Positions 32,344-42,662 are shown, counted from the first letter of the stretch. The stretch: 64,000 bases of DNA from Halalkalirubrum salinum (GCF_005543295.1 NZ_SRSG01000023.1:43758-107757), one strand, 5' to 3'. Program-made: numbers and translations. Notes: generated by a model not told the origin, from the letters alone.

Positions 32344-33899
32344 CCTTGCCGTCCGTACATTGTCCCGCGGACCCATCCGGTTGCCCCGCTGGGAAACGCC
32401 TCAGACTCGGTTTCGGCCTGTAGCGTTCCGTCGGCTTCCCGGGCTCTGACGACGACCTCGTGTTCGTCGGCCCGCTCGTACTCGTATTTCCACATCCGCC
32501 ACGCGTCGCGGGCCTGCTCAACCCCGTCAATGCCCGGAAGCGGGTCGGTGAGCTCGGTGTCGACCCACGTTTCCCCGCCGTCAGTCGACACTTCGACTGT
32601 GGAAATCCCGCGAGTCCCTGCGTAGGCGTGCCCGCCGATCGTCACCTGATCGCCGTCACGAGATTTGTGGTGAAGCTTTGCGACTGTCTCGACCGGCCCG
32701 GAGCCGTGCCATCCTCGCTCTTCCCAGTAGCCGGTTGCTGGCTCCTCGCGGATCTCGATGTCAGTCAGCCACTTGACGTTGATTTCGCCCCAGTGACCGG
32801 GGATCAGCACCCGAACCGGTGCACCGTGAGCCCGCGGGAGCAGATCGCCATTCATTCCCCACGCCAAAAACCCGGATTCGAGTGCGGCACGCGGGAACGC
32901 GTGGTAGTAGCCGTCTTCGGCCGCCAACCGGACACAGCAGCGATCGCCAACACCGGCGTCGTCGAGGATCGGCGCGATCGGTGTCCCGGTCCACAGTGCC
33001 GTGTCCATGTACCGTCCGTTGAGCTCGTCGCTCACGCAGCGAAGCGTAATAAAGCGGTGTTCGACCGGGTTATCGAGCAACTCCTTGTAAGATAGCTCGG
33101 TCGGGGAGTCGACGGCTCCCGCAATTTTGAGCGACCATTCGTCGGTCGTGATCGTCGGATCGCCGGTGAGGTTGATGTCGACCTGATAGAACCCCTCCGA
33201 GACGAGCGGTTCAGCGTCTGAAAGTTCGAACGACTGCTGTTTGGCCTGTGTGAGCAACTCGTCGATTACCGGATCGTCGATCGTGGCGCGAGCGCGTGCG
33301 GAGGGGCTCTCAGAATTCTCTGTCGACTGTCCGGAAGAATTGAGTAGCCATCCAGCAGCTGCTGCTCCCGCGATAACCGCGCCGCTCCCGAGGATGTCAC
33401 GCCGACGCGACCATGCACTTCCAGCGGCCGAGTTAGTGTCACTCTGGTCGCCTGTATTCGTGCCGTTCACCGGCCGCGTGAACCACCAGATAACGATCGC
33501 TCCGAGCGCACCACCGACAAGCCCTGACCAGAGATCAGCAGCGACGAGCCCGATCGCCCCCAGTTGCAACCCGAGTGTCGTCCCTGCTGAAGCGATTCGA
33601 TAACGCGAAGTGCGATCGCCGATCGCCATCGCGGTCCACGCCAGCACGCCGAGTGCCAACGCTGTTCCGACGGTTGCCGACGCCAAAAGCAGCGGCCGTG
33701 CGAGTCCACCGAGTAGCGGAATGCCGATCGCGAAAACCTGGTCTGGAAACCACTCAAGCAGCGTCTCACCGATCGCTGCACCTACGAATCGATCTGATTG
33801 TCCAACAACGAGAAACGAGCCACAAACTGCGGCGATCCCGCTGAGCAGTGAACCGATCGCCCCAATAGCCCGCGTCGACGGCTCCGAACGAACCGACAT
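32340..33899 (-). CDS. membrane-tethered sulfite-oxidase-fold molybdopterin oxidoreductase
   Basis: A 519-residue protein. Residues 1-165 form about four membrane helices (AIGSLLSGIAAVCGSFLVVG to LVGGALGAIVIWWF). After a Ser/Asp-rich linker come a further hydrophobic segment (DILGSGAVIAGAAAAGWLL) and the sulfite-oxidase domain with the Mo-coordinating Cys in ITLRCVSDELNGRYMDTALWTG. A C-terminal Ig-like dimerisation domain ends in YEVVVRAREADG-like sequence. The enzyme domain is probably outside, with electrons passed to a quinone or the overlapping 2Fe-2S protein. Substrate may be sulfite or a sulfoxide. ATG at 33899 is preferred to a start 24 bases upstream. Confidence 0.85.
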   Translation of the reverse strand: MSVRSEPSTRAIGAIGSLLSGIAAVCGSFLVVGQSDRFVGAAIGETLLEWFPDQVFAIGIPLLGGLARPLLLASATVGTALALGVLAWTAMAIGDRTSRYRIASAGTTLGLQLGAIGLVAADLWSGLVGGALGAIVIWWFTRPVNGTNTGDQSDTNSAAGSAWSRRRDILGSGAVIAGAAAAGWLLNSSGQSTENSESPSARARATIDDPVIDELLTQAKQQSFELSDAEPLVSEGFYQVDINLTGDPTITTDEWSLKIAGAVDSPTELSYKELLDNPVEHRFITLRCVSDELNGRYMDTALWTGTPIAPILDDAGVGDRCCVRLAAEDGYYHAFPRAALESGFLAWGMNGDLLPRAHGAPVRVLIPGHWGEINVKWLTDIEIREEPATGYWEERGWHGSGPVETVAKLHHKSRDGDQVTIGGHAYAGTRGISTVEVSTDGGETWVDTELTDPLPGIDGVEQARDAWRMWKYEYERADEHEVVVRAREADGTLQAETESEAFPSGATGWVRGTMYGRQG

Positions 33900-34016
33900 A
33901 GGGTATCCATGCGACGAATACACAAGGATTTGTCGGCAGGGGTGGTCACTCTCGCGTTGTGGTGGTTTCGTCGTCGAACCGCAACCGCTATGAAATCAGT
34001 TACCGCATGAGGCGAT

Positions 34017-34940
34017 GTGTCCCGTGATCCGATCGTCCCGCCGATCGCCGCGGTGGCTGTTGCGATCTTTGCAGTCAGCGGCGGGGCGATTCTTGTCCGA
34101 CTCAGCGACGCGCCGAGTGCGGTGGCGGCGTTCTATCGCGTGCTGTTTACCACGCTGCCGCTGGTGCCGATCGCCGCTTTCCGGTATCGAGCGGCGTTCA
34201 GCCGGGTCTCCACCCGGGATCTCGGTTTTGCGATCGTCTCCGGAATTGCGCTCGCGATCCATTTCGCCGCCTGGTTCGAGAGTCTCGAGTGGACAAGCGT
34301 CGCAGCGAGTGTCACCCTCGTGCAGTCACAGCCGCTTTTTGTCGCGGTTGGGGCGTATCTGTTCCTCGCAGAGCGGCTCACTCGACAGATGGTCGCCGGT
34401 ATCCTCGTCGCCGTTGTCGGGATGGCAACGATGTCGGTGGGGGATCTGCTCTCGGGGGCAGCCCTCGTCGGGGCGGATCCACTGTTTGGCAATCTGCTCG
34501 CGATCGTCGGCGCGGTGATGGCCGGGGTGTACGTGCTCGCGGGGCGATCGCTTCGCCAGCGACTCGCGCTGGTACCCTATGTGACGATCGTCTACGCGGT
34601 CTGTACAGTGGTGCTCCTTGGGATCTCGGTCGGCCAGGGCCACGCGTTGACCGGCTATCCGCCCCGCGAGTGGGCCATCTTTGCGGCGCTGGCGATCGGC
34701 CCCGGACTGCTCGGCCACACGGTGTTGAACTGGGCGCTCGGCCACCTCGAATCGAGCGTCGTCAGCGTCTCGCTGCTCGGTGAGCCGATCGGTGCGAGCG
34801 CGCTCGCGGTGCTCGTGTTTGCCGAGTTTCCCACCCCGTCGACGATCGCCGGCGGCGCAATCGTCCTCATCGGCATTGTGCTCACCGCGAGAGATCGATC
34901 CGCCGAATCACGGGTCGACGAACCGACACCGTCCGACTGA
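34017..34940 (+). CDS. EamA/DMT-family transporter
   Basis: A 307-residue protein with ten membrane helices in two EamA repeats (first repeat ends GILVAVVGMATMSVG; second has GHTVLNWALGHLESSVVSVSLLGEPIGA and ends GGAIVLIGIVLTARD). The family exports or exchanges amino acids and other metabolites. Start is GTG 34017. Substrate not predictable. Confidence 0.87.
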   Translation: MSRDPIVPPIAAVAVAIFAVSGGAILVRLSDAPSAVAAFYRVLFTTLPLVPIAAFRYRAAFSRVSTRDLGFAIVSGIALAIHFAAWFESLEWTSVAASVTLVQSQPLFVAVGAYLFLAERLTRQMVAGILVAVVGMATMSVGDLLSGAALVGADPLFGNLLAIVGAVMAGVYVLAGRSLRQRLALVPYVTIVYAVCTVVLLGISVGQGHALTGYPPREWAIFAALAIGPGLLGHTVLNWALGHLESSVVSVSLLGEPIGASALAVLVFAEFPTPSTIAGGAIVLIGIVLTARDRSAESRVDEPTPSD

Positions 34941-34981
34941 GTACCCTGCAGGCAGACCTAGATTATCCGCGAAAGTCCAGA

Positions 34982-35464
34982 CTACGACTCAAGCGCCGCC
35001 TTTGTCCGGCGATGTCGATCGCGGAACATCCCCTCGAAGCCGACCCGTGACACGGGCAATCCGGCGCGACCGATCGCCCCAAAGGGCAACTCGTACTCGA
35101 CCGTATCGACGAGGATCGTCTCGTCGCCGTCACCGTAGAACTCGTGGGTGTGGATCCACAGCTCAAAGGGCCCGCCGAGCATGTCGTCGCGAAACATCGC
35201 GTAGCCGTCGCTTTCGGTTCGATCGACAATCCGTGATGTCCACCGCTGCCGTGGTCCGACTCCGAATGGACGCATCGACATATCCATCTGGGTCCCTTCA
35301 TAGAGTTCCGCTGGATCGGCCTCGCCGTCCGGTCCGGTGACCGTGTGGATCTCGAGGTTCATCCAGGCCGGCGTGAGCGTTCGTAATCCATCGAGCGTCG
35401 AGTGAAACTCCCACACTGCTGAAAGCGGCGCAGCGATGCGAGTTCGCCGCGAGAATATAGCCAT
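34982..35464 (-). CDS. SRPBCC (START-like) ligand-binding protein
   Basis: A 160-residue protein with the START/polyketide-cyclase plan: an opening strand FSRRTRIAAPLSAVWEFHSTLDGLRTLTPAW, a long beta sheet (QRWTSRIVDRTESDGYAMFRDD; HTHEFYGDGDETILVDTVEYELP) and a C-terminal helix (VGFEGMFRDRHRRTKAAL). It resembles the CoxG/cyclase-dehydrase kind common in haloarchaea. It binds a hydrophobic ligand in the helix-sheet groove; partner unknown. Confidence 0.8.
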   Translation of the reverse strand: MAIFSRRTRIAAPLSAVWEFHSTLDGLRTLTPAWMNLEIHTVTGPDGEADPAELYEGTQMDMSMRPFGVGPRQRWTSRIVDRTESDGYAMFRDDMLGGPFELWIHTHEFYGDGDETILVDTVEYELPFGAIGRAGLPVSRVGFEGMFRDRHRRTKAALES

Positions 35465-35520
35465 ACGTCCGTTAGGGGGTGGTCGAAGAAAAGCCTGTTA
35501 CCACGGACCGATCGATCGAC

Positions 35521-35640
35521 GACCGTCATGACGAGCCGACCGATGACCGCCATGACGGGCCGACCGACGACCGCCGTGACGGGCCGACCGACGACCGCCG
35601 TGACGGGCCGACCGACGACCGCCGTGACGGGTCGACTGAC
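35521..35640. repeat. 24-bp tandem repeat, five copies
   Basis: Five head-to-tail units of GACCGCCGTGACGGGCCGAC plus CGAC. Units three and four are identical; one, two and five carry few changes. The array sits between the stop of the double GH15 gene (35652) and the start of the SRPBCC gene (35464). As 24 is a multiple of three it stays open in several frames, but no start or conserved protein is linked to it. Confidence 0.75.
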
Positions 35641-35651
35641 CGGCGCTCCGC

Positions 35652-38600
35652 TCAGATCGAGAACCGCTCGACAGTCGTACCGGCCGATCGCAGGTCGGCG
35701 CCGGTGGCCGCGGCGACACTGACGTTCGTTTCGCCGCGATTGATCGGCACTGCGAGTTCGAAACTTCCGCCAGCGTCGGTCTCGATCGCCGTGTTCTCGC
35801 CGGCTTTGACCGCGAGCACGCTCCCGTCGGTCTCGCCGGTGACGTGCAGTTTGTCGTCGATAATCCGCCCTTCGACGCGGAGTGAGGGTCCGTCGGGGCG
35901 ATCATTCTCAACGTACCGCTGTCTGACCGCTTTGGGAGTTTCCACGGGTTCGCCAGCGTCGACGCCGTGGGCAAGCCGAACGAACTGTGCCATACTCCAC
36001 GACAGCGGCGTCGCCGAGCCTGTGCCCTCGGCAAACTCCCAGTTGTAGTCGGTACTGTGGCCGCGATCCCACACCTGCTCGGCGAGCATCCGGCCGCTGT
36101 TTGCAAAGCCAGCCATCGTCCGGAGCAGCCGATCGGGGGCGAGTTCGCCCTCCGTTGTCCCGGCAAATAGTTCGTACTCAGCGCGCTCGCCGGTGAAAAT
36201 CGGCCACAGTCGGCCCTTGCCTTTGGTTTCAACGGTCCACGGTGCGCCCTCGTCTTCGACAGCCTGTTCGCCGTAGCCGTCGCCGTTGTAGCGATAGAAG
36301 GCAGGGCCAATGGGTGTATCGACGCGGATCGTGTTGTCGACTTCGGTGATCGAGTTTTTGATTATCGGATCGTCGGCTGGCTTCATGCCGAGCCGCGTCA
36401 GTTCGAGGAATCCACCGTCGATAATCTCACGCTCGTCGAGGGTCGGTCCGGCGTTCGCAAGCGTCCGGAGGTGCCCTGCTTCTGGATTGCCGTCCCGGGT
36501 GACGCGCACGTAGTACGGCGTGTGGGTGTGGAGTTTCGTCCCTGTACTCGTTGCACACCACTCTTCGACCCGCTCTGTCCACTCGTCGGCCAGCGCTAGC
36601 CAGACGAGCGCGTCCGCAGGTTCGTCCTCGTCAATCGCGAGGTCGGCTGCACAGACGAGGCCTGCCACTTCGGCGGCGATCGACGACGGCGAGTACCCTG
36701 CCTCTTCTTCCCAGCGCTCTTGGGCGGTCGCTGGGCCGTTCTTTGCGACGTAGTCTGCCGACTGTTTGACGTTCTCGAACTCGTAGCCGACATCATCAAA
36801 CGTGAGTCCACGCTGGGCGAGCTGGTAGGCCATCACCTGCGGGAACGAGATATTGTCCATCTGCTCGCCGCCCCAGCGGGTCCGTCCGTCGACGTAGGTA
36901 TTCTGTGGAATGAACCCATCGTCGTCCTGTTGGCGGGTGTAGATGTATTCCAGCGCGGCGTGGGCGGTCTCGAGGTCGTCGATCGCCTCGAAAACGGTGA
37001 ACACCTGATAGAGGTCCCTTGACCAAACGAAATTGTAACCGTATCCTCTGGCCTGCTCGGAGACGACCTCTTCACCCCACGGCACTGACGGCGAGGCAAG
37101 CCCCGCACCAAGGAACGTCTTGTCCTCAACCGCGCGCAGTGCCATCAAACTCGTCTTGTACTGCGGCTCAAGCGTCTCGTCGCCGGCCACACTGTTGGGA
37201 ATTGGTGCCGCATTGAGCCACTCGCGCCACGTCTCGACGTATGCCGATCGAACTGACTCGTAGGGTCGCGTCAGCGATCCTTCCGCTTCTCCGAGCGCAG
37301 CTGCGGTGTCTGCATCCTCTCCAAAGCCGATCGCAACTGTCTCCGAAACCGTCGAATCACCTGCCTTCGAGGCAGTATTCAGCTGGCCGACTAACACGAC
37401 GTTGTCGTCGTCGACCCGTCGCTGAGAGTCAGGGCGGATGCCATCAGTAAACAGCTCGGTAAGGTAGCTGCTCCCGGCGACGCCGACCGTCGCCCAATCG
37501 AAGCGACCAGCCGCAGCCATCGCGACCGCGACGCTGTATGGCTCGCCGTTTTCGTCGGTCAAAAGCGAATCGGCGGTCTGATCGTAGGCGTCAGAGTCTC
37601 TCGCAACCAGATGGTGTCGACCCCGCTCACCGAGTGTCAGCCCGCGATCGGCGGTACCGGTGTTCGTCAAGGCGGTGTCGGCGATCGCGTATAGTTCGTA
37701 CTCGTTGTCGTCGTCAGCCTCGAACTCAACGGCGGCGAGGACCGCATCGTGATCGGGGTCGGCCGCGTACTCGATAGTGAGCCGCCAGGCATGCCCTCGG
37801 CCGTCGCCTTGCTCTTGAATAATGTGCCGAAACGCGAGCGCGTCGTCCTCCGTCGGCTCTACGCGGCGCGAAACCGTATCGGCGTCATCATCGGTTCGGG
37901 TTTCGTTGTACGTACGGGCGGTGTACGTGGAATCTTCGGCTGCGTCAGCAACGAGAAAGTCGACCGTCCGAACGTTCATCAGATCGACCCGTGGGAACCG
38001 AAGTTCGGTCAGCGCGCCCTCGGTGAGCGTAAACCACACCTTCGATGGTTCGGGATCTGTGTGATCGGCGACTGTTCCGACGCCGTACTTTTCGCCGGTC
38101 GTCCACGTTGGGCGATCGCCCGGCCCAGCCGGTTCGCCGCCGTGGACCGGCAGCGCGTCGTGTTCGCGCAACAGCGCGGTCGCATACAGCCGGAGCGCGT
38201 GGGACCAGCCGAGTGGTGTCGCACTGTCGTGGGTACCGTCGTCGAACACCTGTTCGGCCAGATACCCCGCGTCTGTCGACAGCGGGCCATCGGGCAATAA
38301 CAGCTCGTAAAGCTCACCTGCTCGAAAGAACGCGTTCACAGCAGCCGTCTCGAGCTGTTCTTCCTCATCATCGTCTTCGGCTTGTTCGGTAAGCCGCTTC
38401 AACAGCGCACCAAGCGTCGCATTGGCAGTCGCGCCCCACGCCGTCGAAACTGACCACACCTTTTCATCGGATTGGCCGTGGGTGCGCCACTTGTCGCCCT
38501 CGAATCGTGTGAGTCCAGAGACTGGCCCATGCGGATCGCGGAACAGCTCCGTCGAGAGTGTTTCAACGTGTGTCGTGAGCTGATCGATCGTCTCGTCGTC

Positions 38601-40235
38601 GAGATCGGCAATCCGACTGTACGCGTCGAACGCATCGACAAGCGCGAAGCCCGCTGAATCGAGCCGATCGTCAATCCAGCCGTCGCCGCTCGTGCGCATG
38701 ATATAGGCCTCACGATCCGACGACCACAGAGCTTCGATCGCCTCCGCAGTCGCCTCGGCTTGCGTTTCCGCGTGGTTGGTGAGTTCATCAGGAAGCGGGG
38801 CGGCCGCGACTGTCGCGTACGCCGAGAGATACGTCGCAGCGGTGTGGAGGAACTGCCCGTTCATATTCTCCCAGAGATTCTGACACCGCTGTGGAAGCCC
38901 GTTGTCAGCGATCGTCTCCTCGAGCGCGCCAACCGCGGCTTCGATCGTCTCGACGATCGAGATTCGGACGGCTGGATCTATCTCCTGGCCGTGTTCAGCC
39001 ACCAGCTCTGCGAGGAACGCGGTAACGCTCGCGGTCTGGTCGGCCTGATACTCCTCGGAATTACCGCCTTCGAGGCGTCCGTGGGCCCACCCGGGCGCGA
39101 GCGATCCGTCAATCGCCCACGCTCTGTGCGACCAGCTCCCGTCGGGCAGTTGCGTATCACAAAAGAAGCGGGCAGTTTTGACGTGCGAACCGTTCATTTC
39201 GAGGTCGAGCAATCGATCGGCCGTCAGGAGGTATCTCGACGTTTCTGACTCGTCGCGGAACCACGTGTAGCCGTAGCCGCCGGTGTGGGTGTAAAACGGA
39301 TCGAACTCCGGCGCGGCAATATGGACGCCCGTCGGTGCCGTCAACAGCGAGAGCGATCGAAGATCCTGTCTGACGATCTGCGCGTTCGGCGCGCTCTTTG
39401 GGACGCGGATGTTCGCTCGATCTTTGGCCGCCTGCCTCAGTGCATCCGCCGAATCGTGGTTGATCGCACAGCTCCGCAAGTCCGCAAGGGCGTCCTCGCG
39501 ATCGAGTTCGCTATGATCGGATATCTGGGTGACGAGCGTCGTCTGGGCGGCCCGTCCCGATCGCTCCAGCGGTGCGCTCACGACGACGTCTCCGCTGAGG
39601 TGGGTGTCCTCGTAGTTTTCCAACACGGCCTCCCGTGGGAACTCCAGCGCGTGCTCTGCGAGGATTTCGTCGAAGCGCTCTGGGATCTGTCCCCGGACGT
39701 TCGAGATCCCCGTCGAGGCGGTAACGTAATCGTGTTCGGTTCGATGGAACACCTCCACGGCCTTCGAGCCGTCTGGGCCGCCGTCGTTGTGGATAAGCCG
39801 GCCGACCTGACCTTCCTTGCCCTCGGGAGCGAATGTGAGGAACGCGGTCAACTCTGCGTCGACAGGAATCGCCCCCCGTAGCTTGATGTGTGTTGTGTGC
39901 GCCCGCCCAAGCGTGAGATCGTACTGGTGGACGGTGAAATCACCCGCGTCATACTCCGTTTCGACGAGATTCGTCTCCCGATAGTAGTGCTGTCTGACCG
40001 TCTCAAACTCGTCGAACCACCGGGTCCCATCGTTCGTCTCAATGCCAAGTCGCGACCTATCAAGCCCGTAGAGTCCGGAAAGAGATGAGGAATAATCCCG
40101 CAGCTGCCCCGACGGATCGACGTGAACGAGCCGATCGCCGTGCGCAGAGAACGCCCCTTCGGTTGTCGGGCGCTCCTCAGGGAACGCAGATCCGTGGCGA
40201 GATTTGTATTCGTTGATTGCAGTACGCAGTCGCAT
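35652..40235 (-). CDS. double GH15 glucoamylase-type enzyme
   Basis: A 1,527-residue protein holding two glucoamylase-like units. The first (1-700) has an N-terminal beta domain and an (alpha/alpha)6 barrel with GYGYTWFRDE near 320 and SATPLGWSHALRLY near 670. The second (705-1450) begins with a glucodextranase-type N domain (EKYGVGTVADHTDPEPSKVWFTLT) and has GYGYNFVWSRDLYQ near 1065, a catalytic-type Glu in AQERWEEEAGYSPSS near 1175 and SATPLSWSMAQFVRLA. A small beta domain closes it (RIIDDKLHVTGETDGSVLAV). No signal peptide is seen, so it should act in the cytoplasm on alpha-glucans or dextrins and release glucose. ATG 40235 is chosen over 40286. It is divergent from the GH13 gene. Confidence 0.87.
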   Translation of the reverse strand: MRLRTAINEYKSRHGSAFPEERPTTEGAFSAHGDRLVHVDPSGQLRDYSSSLSGLYGLDRSRLGIETNDGTRWFDEFETVRQHYYRETNLVETEYDAGDFTVHQYDLTLGRAHTTHIKLRGAIPVDAELTAFLTFAPEGKEGQVGRLIHNDGGPDGSKAVEVFHRTEHDYVTASTGISNVRGQIPERFDEILAEHALEFPREAVLENYEDTHLSGDVVVSAPLERSGRAAQTTLVTQISDHSELDREDALADLRSCAINHDSADALRQAAKDRANIRVPKSAPNAQIVRQDLRSLSLLTAPTGVHIAAPEFDPFYTHTGGYGYTWFRDESETSRYLLTADRLLDLEMNGSHVKTARFFCDTQLPDGSWSHRAWAIDGSLAPGWAHGRLEGGNSEEYQADQTASVTAFLAELVAEHGQEIDPAVRISIVETIEAAVGALEETIADNGLPQRCQNLWENMNGQFLHTAATYLSAYATVAAAPLPDELTNHAETQAEATAEAIEALWSSDREAYIMRTSGDGWIDDRLDSAGFALVDAFDAYSRIADLDDETIDQLTTHVETLSTELFRDPHGPVSGLTRFEGDKWRTHGQSDEKVWSVSTAWGATANATLGALLKRLTEQAEDDDEEEQLETAAVNAFFRAGELYELLLPDGPLSTDAGYLAEQVFDDGTHDSATPLGWSHALRLYATALLREHDALPVHGGEPAGPGDRPTWTTGEKYGVGTVADHTDPEPSKVWFTLTEGALTELRFPRVDLMNVRTVDFLVADAAEDSTYTARTYNETRTDDDADTVSRRVEPTEDDALAFRHIIQEQGDGRGHAWRLTIEYAADPDHDAVLAAVEFEADDDNEYELYAIADTALTNTGTADRGLTLGERGRHHLVARDSDAYDQTADSLLTDENGEPYSVAVAMAAAGRFDWATVGVAGSSYLTELFTDGIRPDSQRRVDDDNVVLVGQLNTASKAGDSTVSETVAIGFGEDADTAAALGEAEGSLTRPYESVRSAYVETWREWLNAAPIPNSVAGDETLEPQYKTSLMALRAVEDKTFLGAGLASPSVPWGEEVVSEQARGYGYNFVWSRDLYQVFTVFEAIDDLETAHAALEYIYTRQQDDDGFIPQNTYVDGRTRWGGEQMDNISFPQVMAYQLAQRGLTFDDVGYEFENVKQSADYVAKNGPATAQERWEEEAGYSPSSIAAEVAGLVCAADLAIDEDEPADALVWLALADEWTERVEEWCATSTGTKLHTHTPYYVRVTRDGNPEAGHLRTLANAGPTLDEREIIDGGFLELTRLGMKPADDPIIKNSITEVDNTIRVDTPIGPAFYRYNGDGYGEQAVEDEGAPWTVETKGKGRLWPIFTGERAEYELFAGTTEGELAPDRLLRTMAGFANSGRMLAEQVWDRGHSTDYNWEFAEGTGSATPLSWSMAQFVRLAHGVDAGEPVETPKAVRQRYVENDRPDGPSLRVEGRIIDDKLHVTGETDGSVLAVKAGENTAIETDAGGSFELAVPINRGETNVSVAAATGADLRSAGTTVERFSI

Positions 40236-40469
40236 ATACTTCCAGATGAGTGTGGAAGAATAAGTATTACTGGCTTTTCGCAGCATTCACCGCCGGATAC
40301 ATTCAATCAATTCACAAGTACGGGAATCTGTTCCCGAAAGATAGCGGTTGTCTCCGAAAATCGTCCTACGACAGGCTACTAGATCATCTATCATTGATTA
40401 TTGACTACATCTGTAAGAAATACTTTCGAAATACACAACACCAAAGTAACAGAAGTCGTTTGTAGAGAC

Positions 40470-42500
40470 ATGCACCATCCTGGTCCGCCGCGGTTCATTG
40501 CCGTGGGAGACGTTGTAGAGCTCGCACCGCGTGATCCAGATCCAGAGGCGACGTACGAGTGGTCAATTCACGATGCGCCGATCGCAAGTACCATCGAACT
40601 GCCCGAGGGCGCGGTTATTGGTTTTACCCCGGACGCGGCCGGAACCTACCGGCTCGAACTCGATGCACCCGACGGGACCCACAGACAAACCGTTCGAGTG
40701 TTCCCCAGCGACAAGCGCCCCGCAGACGTGGGCGCCGCAGCCGCAGGCCGCAGCGGGTTGAGCGGCTTTAGCGGATCGGGCTCACTTAGACCGAGCGGCA
40801 GAAGCGGTCGAAGCGGCCAAAGCGGCGTGAGCGGGTCTGGCTCGGGTGCGATCGGCGAGTCACTTGAGCTGCCAACCGGCCGCCCTCGGATCCGTCTCGA
40901 CGGTGGAGTCTCCGAGGATGGCGAGCGCGTTGTCGTTCGCGCGACGCCGACCCCTCACCCAGACTCTGCGCGAACCGCAGCTGATCTCAGCGTGGAGTTC
41001 GTCCTGGACGATCGCGACGGGGTTTCCCGAAGCGACGTAACGGTGACCGATCGAACCGTCGAGATTCCTGCAGCAGTCCTCGCCGATGTTGATCAGCTCC
41101 GGGTACATGGGGTCGCCGTTGGCGACAGTTACAGCGTTGCTGACGCGGTGAGCGTCAGCGCATCGGTCGACGCGGTACACGACGGTGACGGCTTTGATGT
41201 GGACGCCGTCGACGTCCTCCGGCTGAACGATCCCCCAGAGTGGGCAACGGATGCGACCCTGTACGAGGTGTACGTCCGTGGCTTTGCGAACGGTGATGAT
41301 GAGGCAGATACGACCTTCGAGGCGATCGAAAACCGACTGCCATATCTCGAAGAACTCGGTGTCGACACCCTGTGGCTCACGCCCGTGCTCCAACACGACG
41401 GCAAGCCCCACGGATACAACATCACGGACTTCTTTTCGATCGCCGACGACCTGGGCGATCGCGAGTCGTACGAATCGCTCGTTGCGGCGGCCCACGACCG
41501 TGGGATGTCCGTGCTTTTCGACCTCGTGTTGAACCACTCTGCGCGCGATCATCCGTTCTTCGAGGATGCCTACCAGAATCCGGAGTCTCCGTACTACGAC
41601 TGGTACGAGTGGCAGGACTCTGGCGAACCAGGGACCTACTTCGACTGGGAGCTGATCGCGAACTTCGACTACTCGAACCTCGAGGTCCGCAGGCACCTCC
41701 TGGACGCAGTCGACGAGTGGGCCGCGGTCGCCGACGGATTCCGCTGTGACATGGCGTGGGCGGTTCCCGACTCCTTCTGGCGAGAAATCCGAGAACGGGT
41801 CAAAGCGCGCGATCGGGACTTCCTGTTGTTGGACGAAACGATCCCCTACATCGAGGACTTCCACGAGGGGATGTTCGACGTCCACTTCGACACCACGCTG
41901 TACTTCACGCTCAGACAGATCGGTCGCGGTCACGAGCCTGCAGAAGCAATGCTAGACGCGATCGACGGCCGCACCGAGAGCGGCTTCCCGGATCACGCGG
42001 CGTTCATGCTCTATCTGGAAAACCACGACGAAACCAGATACCTTGTCGAGTGCGGTGATGACGCGGCATTTGCCGCGGCGGGTGCGCTGTTCACGCTCCC
42101 GGGAATTCCGATGCTGTACAGCGGCCAGGAACTCGGCCAGCGCGGGCGTCGTGACGCGATCGCGTGGGAACACGCCCGCGACGACGTCCGGAGCCACTAC
42201 GACGACCTGATCGAACTTGAGGCCGAACACGAGGCAGTCGGGTTCGGCGGCGAACTCGAGCGGATCGACTACGGTGTGACAGTTCCAGACGACTCAGCGG
42301 CCGACGCCGACGATGCGGTCGCGTTCGTCCGTTCCGATGACGAGGAGACGCTACTCGTCTGTCTGCACTTTGGCCCTGACACGGTGGAAGTCGGCGTCGA
42401 TCGCGACGTCGATGCGACCGACCTCGTCAGCGGTGACAATCGGGCAGCAGAAAACGGATTGACTGTCGAAGACGTCGCCGTCTTCGAGATTACCGAGTAA
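40470..42500 (+). CDS. GH13 alpha-amylase-family enzyme with Ser-Gly linker
   Basis: A 676-residue protein. Residues 1-80 form a beta domain. Residues 93-126 are a low-complexity Ser-Gly/Arg-Gly linker (GLSGFSGSGSLRPSGRSGRS). A second beta domain covers 130-250 and a TIM barrel follows. Catalytic residues are the nucleophile D427 (DGFRCDMAW), acid/base E456 (LLLDETIPY) and D520 (LENHDE); DLVLNHSARDH is region I. No signal peptide. Its compact barrel and lack of calcium-site loop length suggest activity on short alpha-glucans such as maltodextrins or trehalose-like substrates. ATG 40470 (MHHPGPPRF) is used; the next gene follows after 160 bases. Confidence 0.88.
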   Translation: MHHPGPPRFIAVGDVVELAPRDPDPEATYEWSIHDAPIASTIELPEGAVIGFTPDAAGTYRLELDAPDGTHRQTVRVFPSDKRPADVGAAAAGRSGLSGFSGSGSLRPSGRSGRSGQSGVSGSGSGAIGESLELPTGRPRIRLDGGVSEDGERVVVRATPTPHPDSARTAADLSVEFVLDDRDGVSRSDVTVTDRTVEIPAAVLADVDQLRVHGVAVGDSYSVADAVSVSASVDAVHDGDGFDVDAVDVLRLNDPPEWATDATLYEVYVRGFANGDDEADTTFEAIENRLPYLEELGVDTLWLTPVLQHDGKPHGYNITDFFSIADDLGDRESYESLVAAAHDRGMSVLFDLVLNHSARDHPFFEDAYQNPESPYYDWYEWQDSGEPGTYFDWELIANFDYSNLEVRRHLLDAVDEWAAVADGFRCDMAWAVPDSFWREIRERVKARDRDFLLLDETIPYIEDFHEGMFDVHFDTTLYFTLRQIGRGHEPAEAMLDAIDGRTESGFPDHAAFMLYLENHDETRYLVECGDDAAFAAAGALFTLPGIPMLYSGQELGQRGRRDAIAWEHARDDVRSHYDDLIELEAEHEAVGFGGELERIDYGVTVPDDSAADADDAVAFVRSDDEETLLVCLHFGPDTVEVGVDRDVDATDLVSGDNRAAENGLTVEDVAVFEITE

Positions 42501-42662
42501 CACCGCAACTGCAAGGCTGTCGTCGAACTGATGGCGCTCTTGTTTCGATAAAATACGACCGATTGATACACCCCCGAAAAATAGCTATCCCCGCGGATAT
42601 CCAGATACGATTGCAACGAACACCAACGGCGATCGACACCAAATGACGACATCTACTATCGT

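Noticed and set aside
35521..35640. CRISPR array
   Set aside because: The 24-bp units are head to tail with no spacers, and no cas genes are near. It is a tandem repeat.
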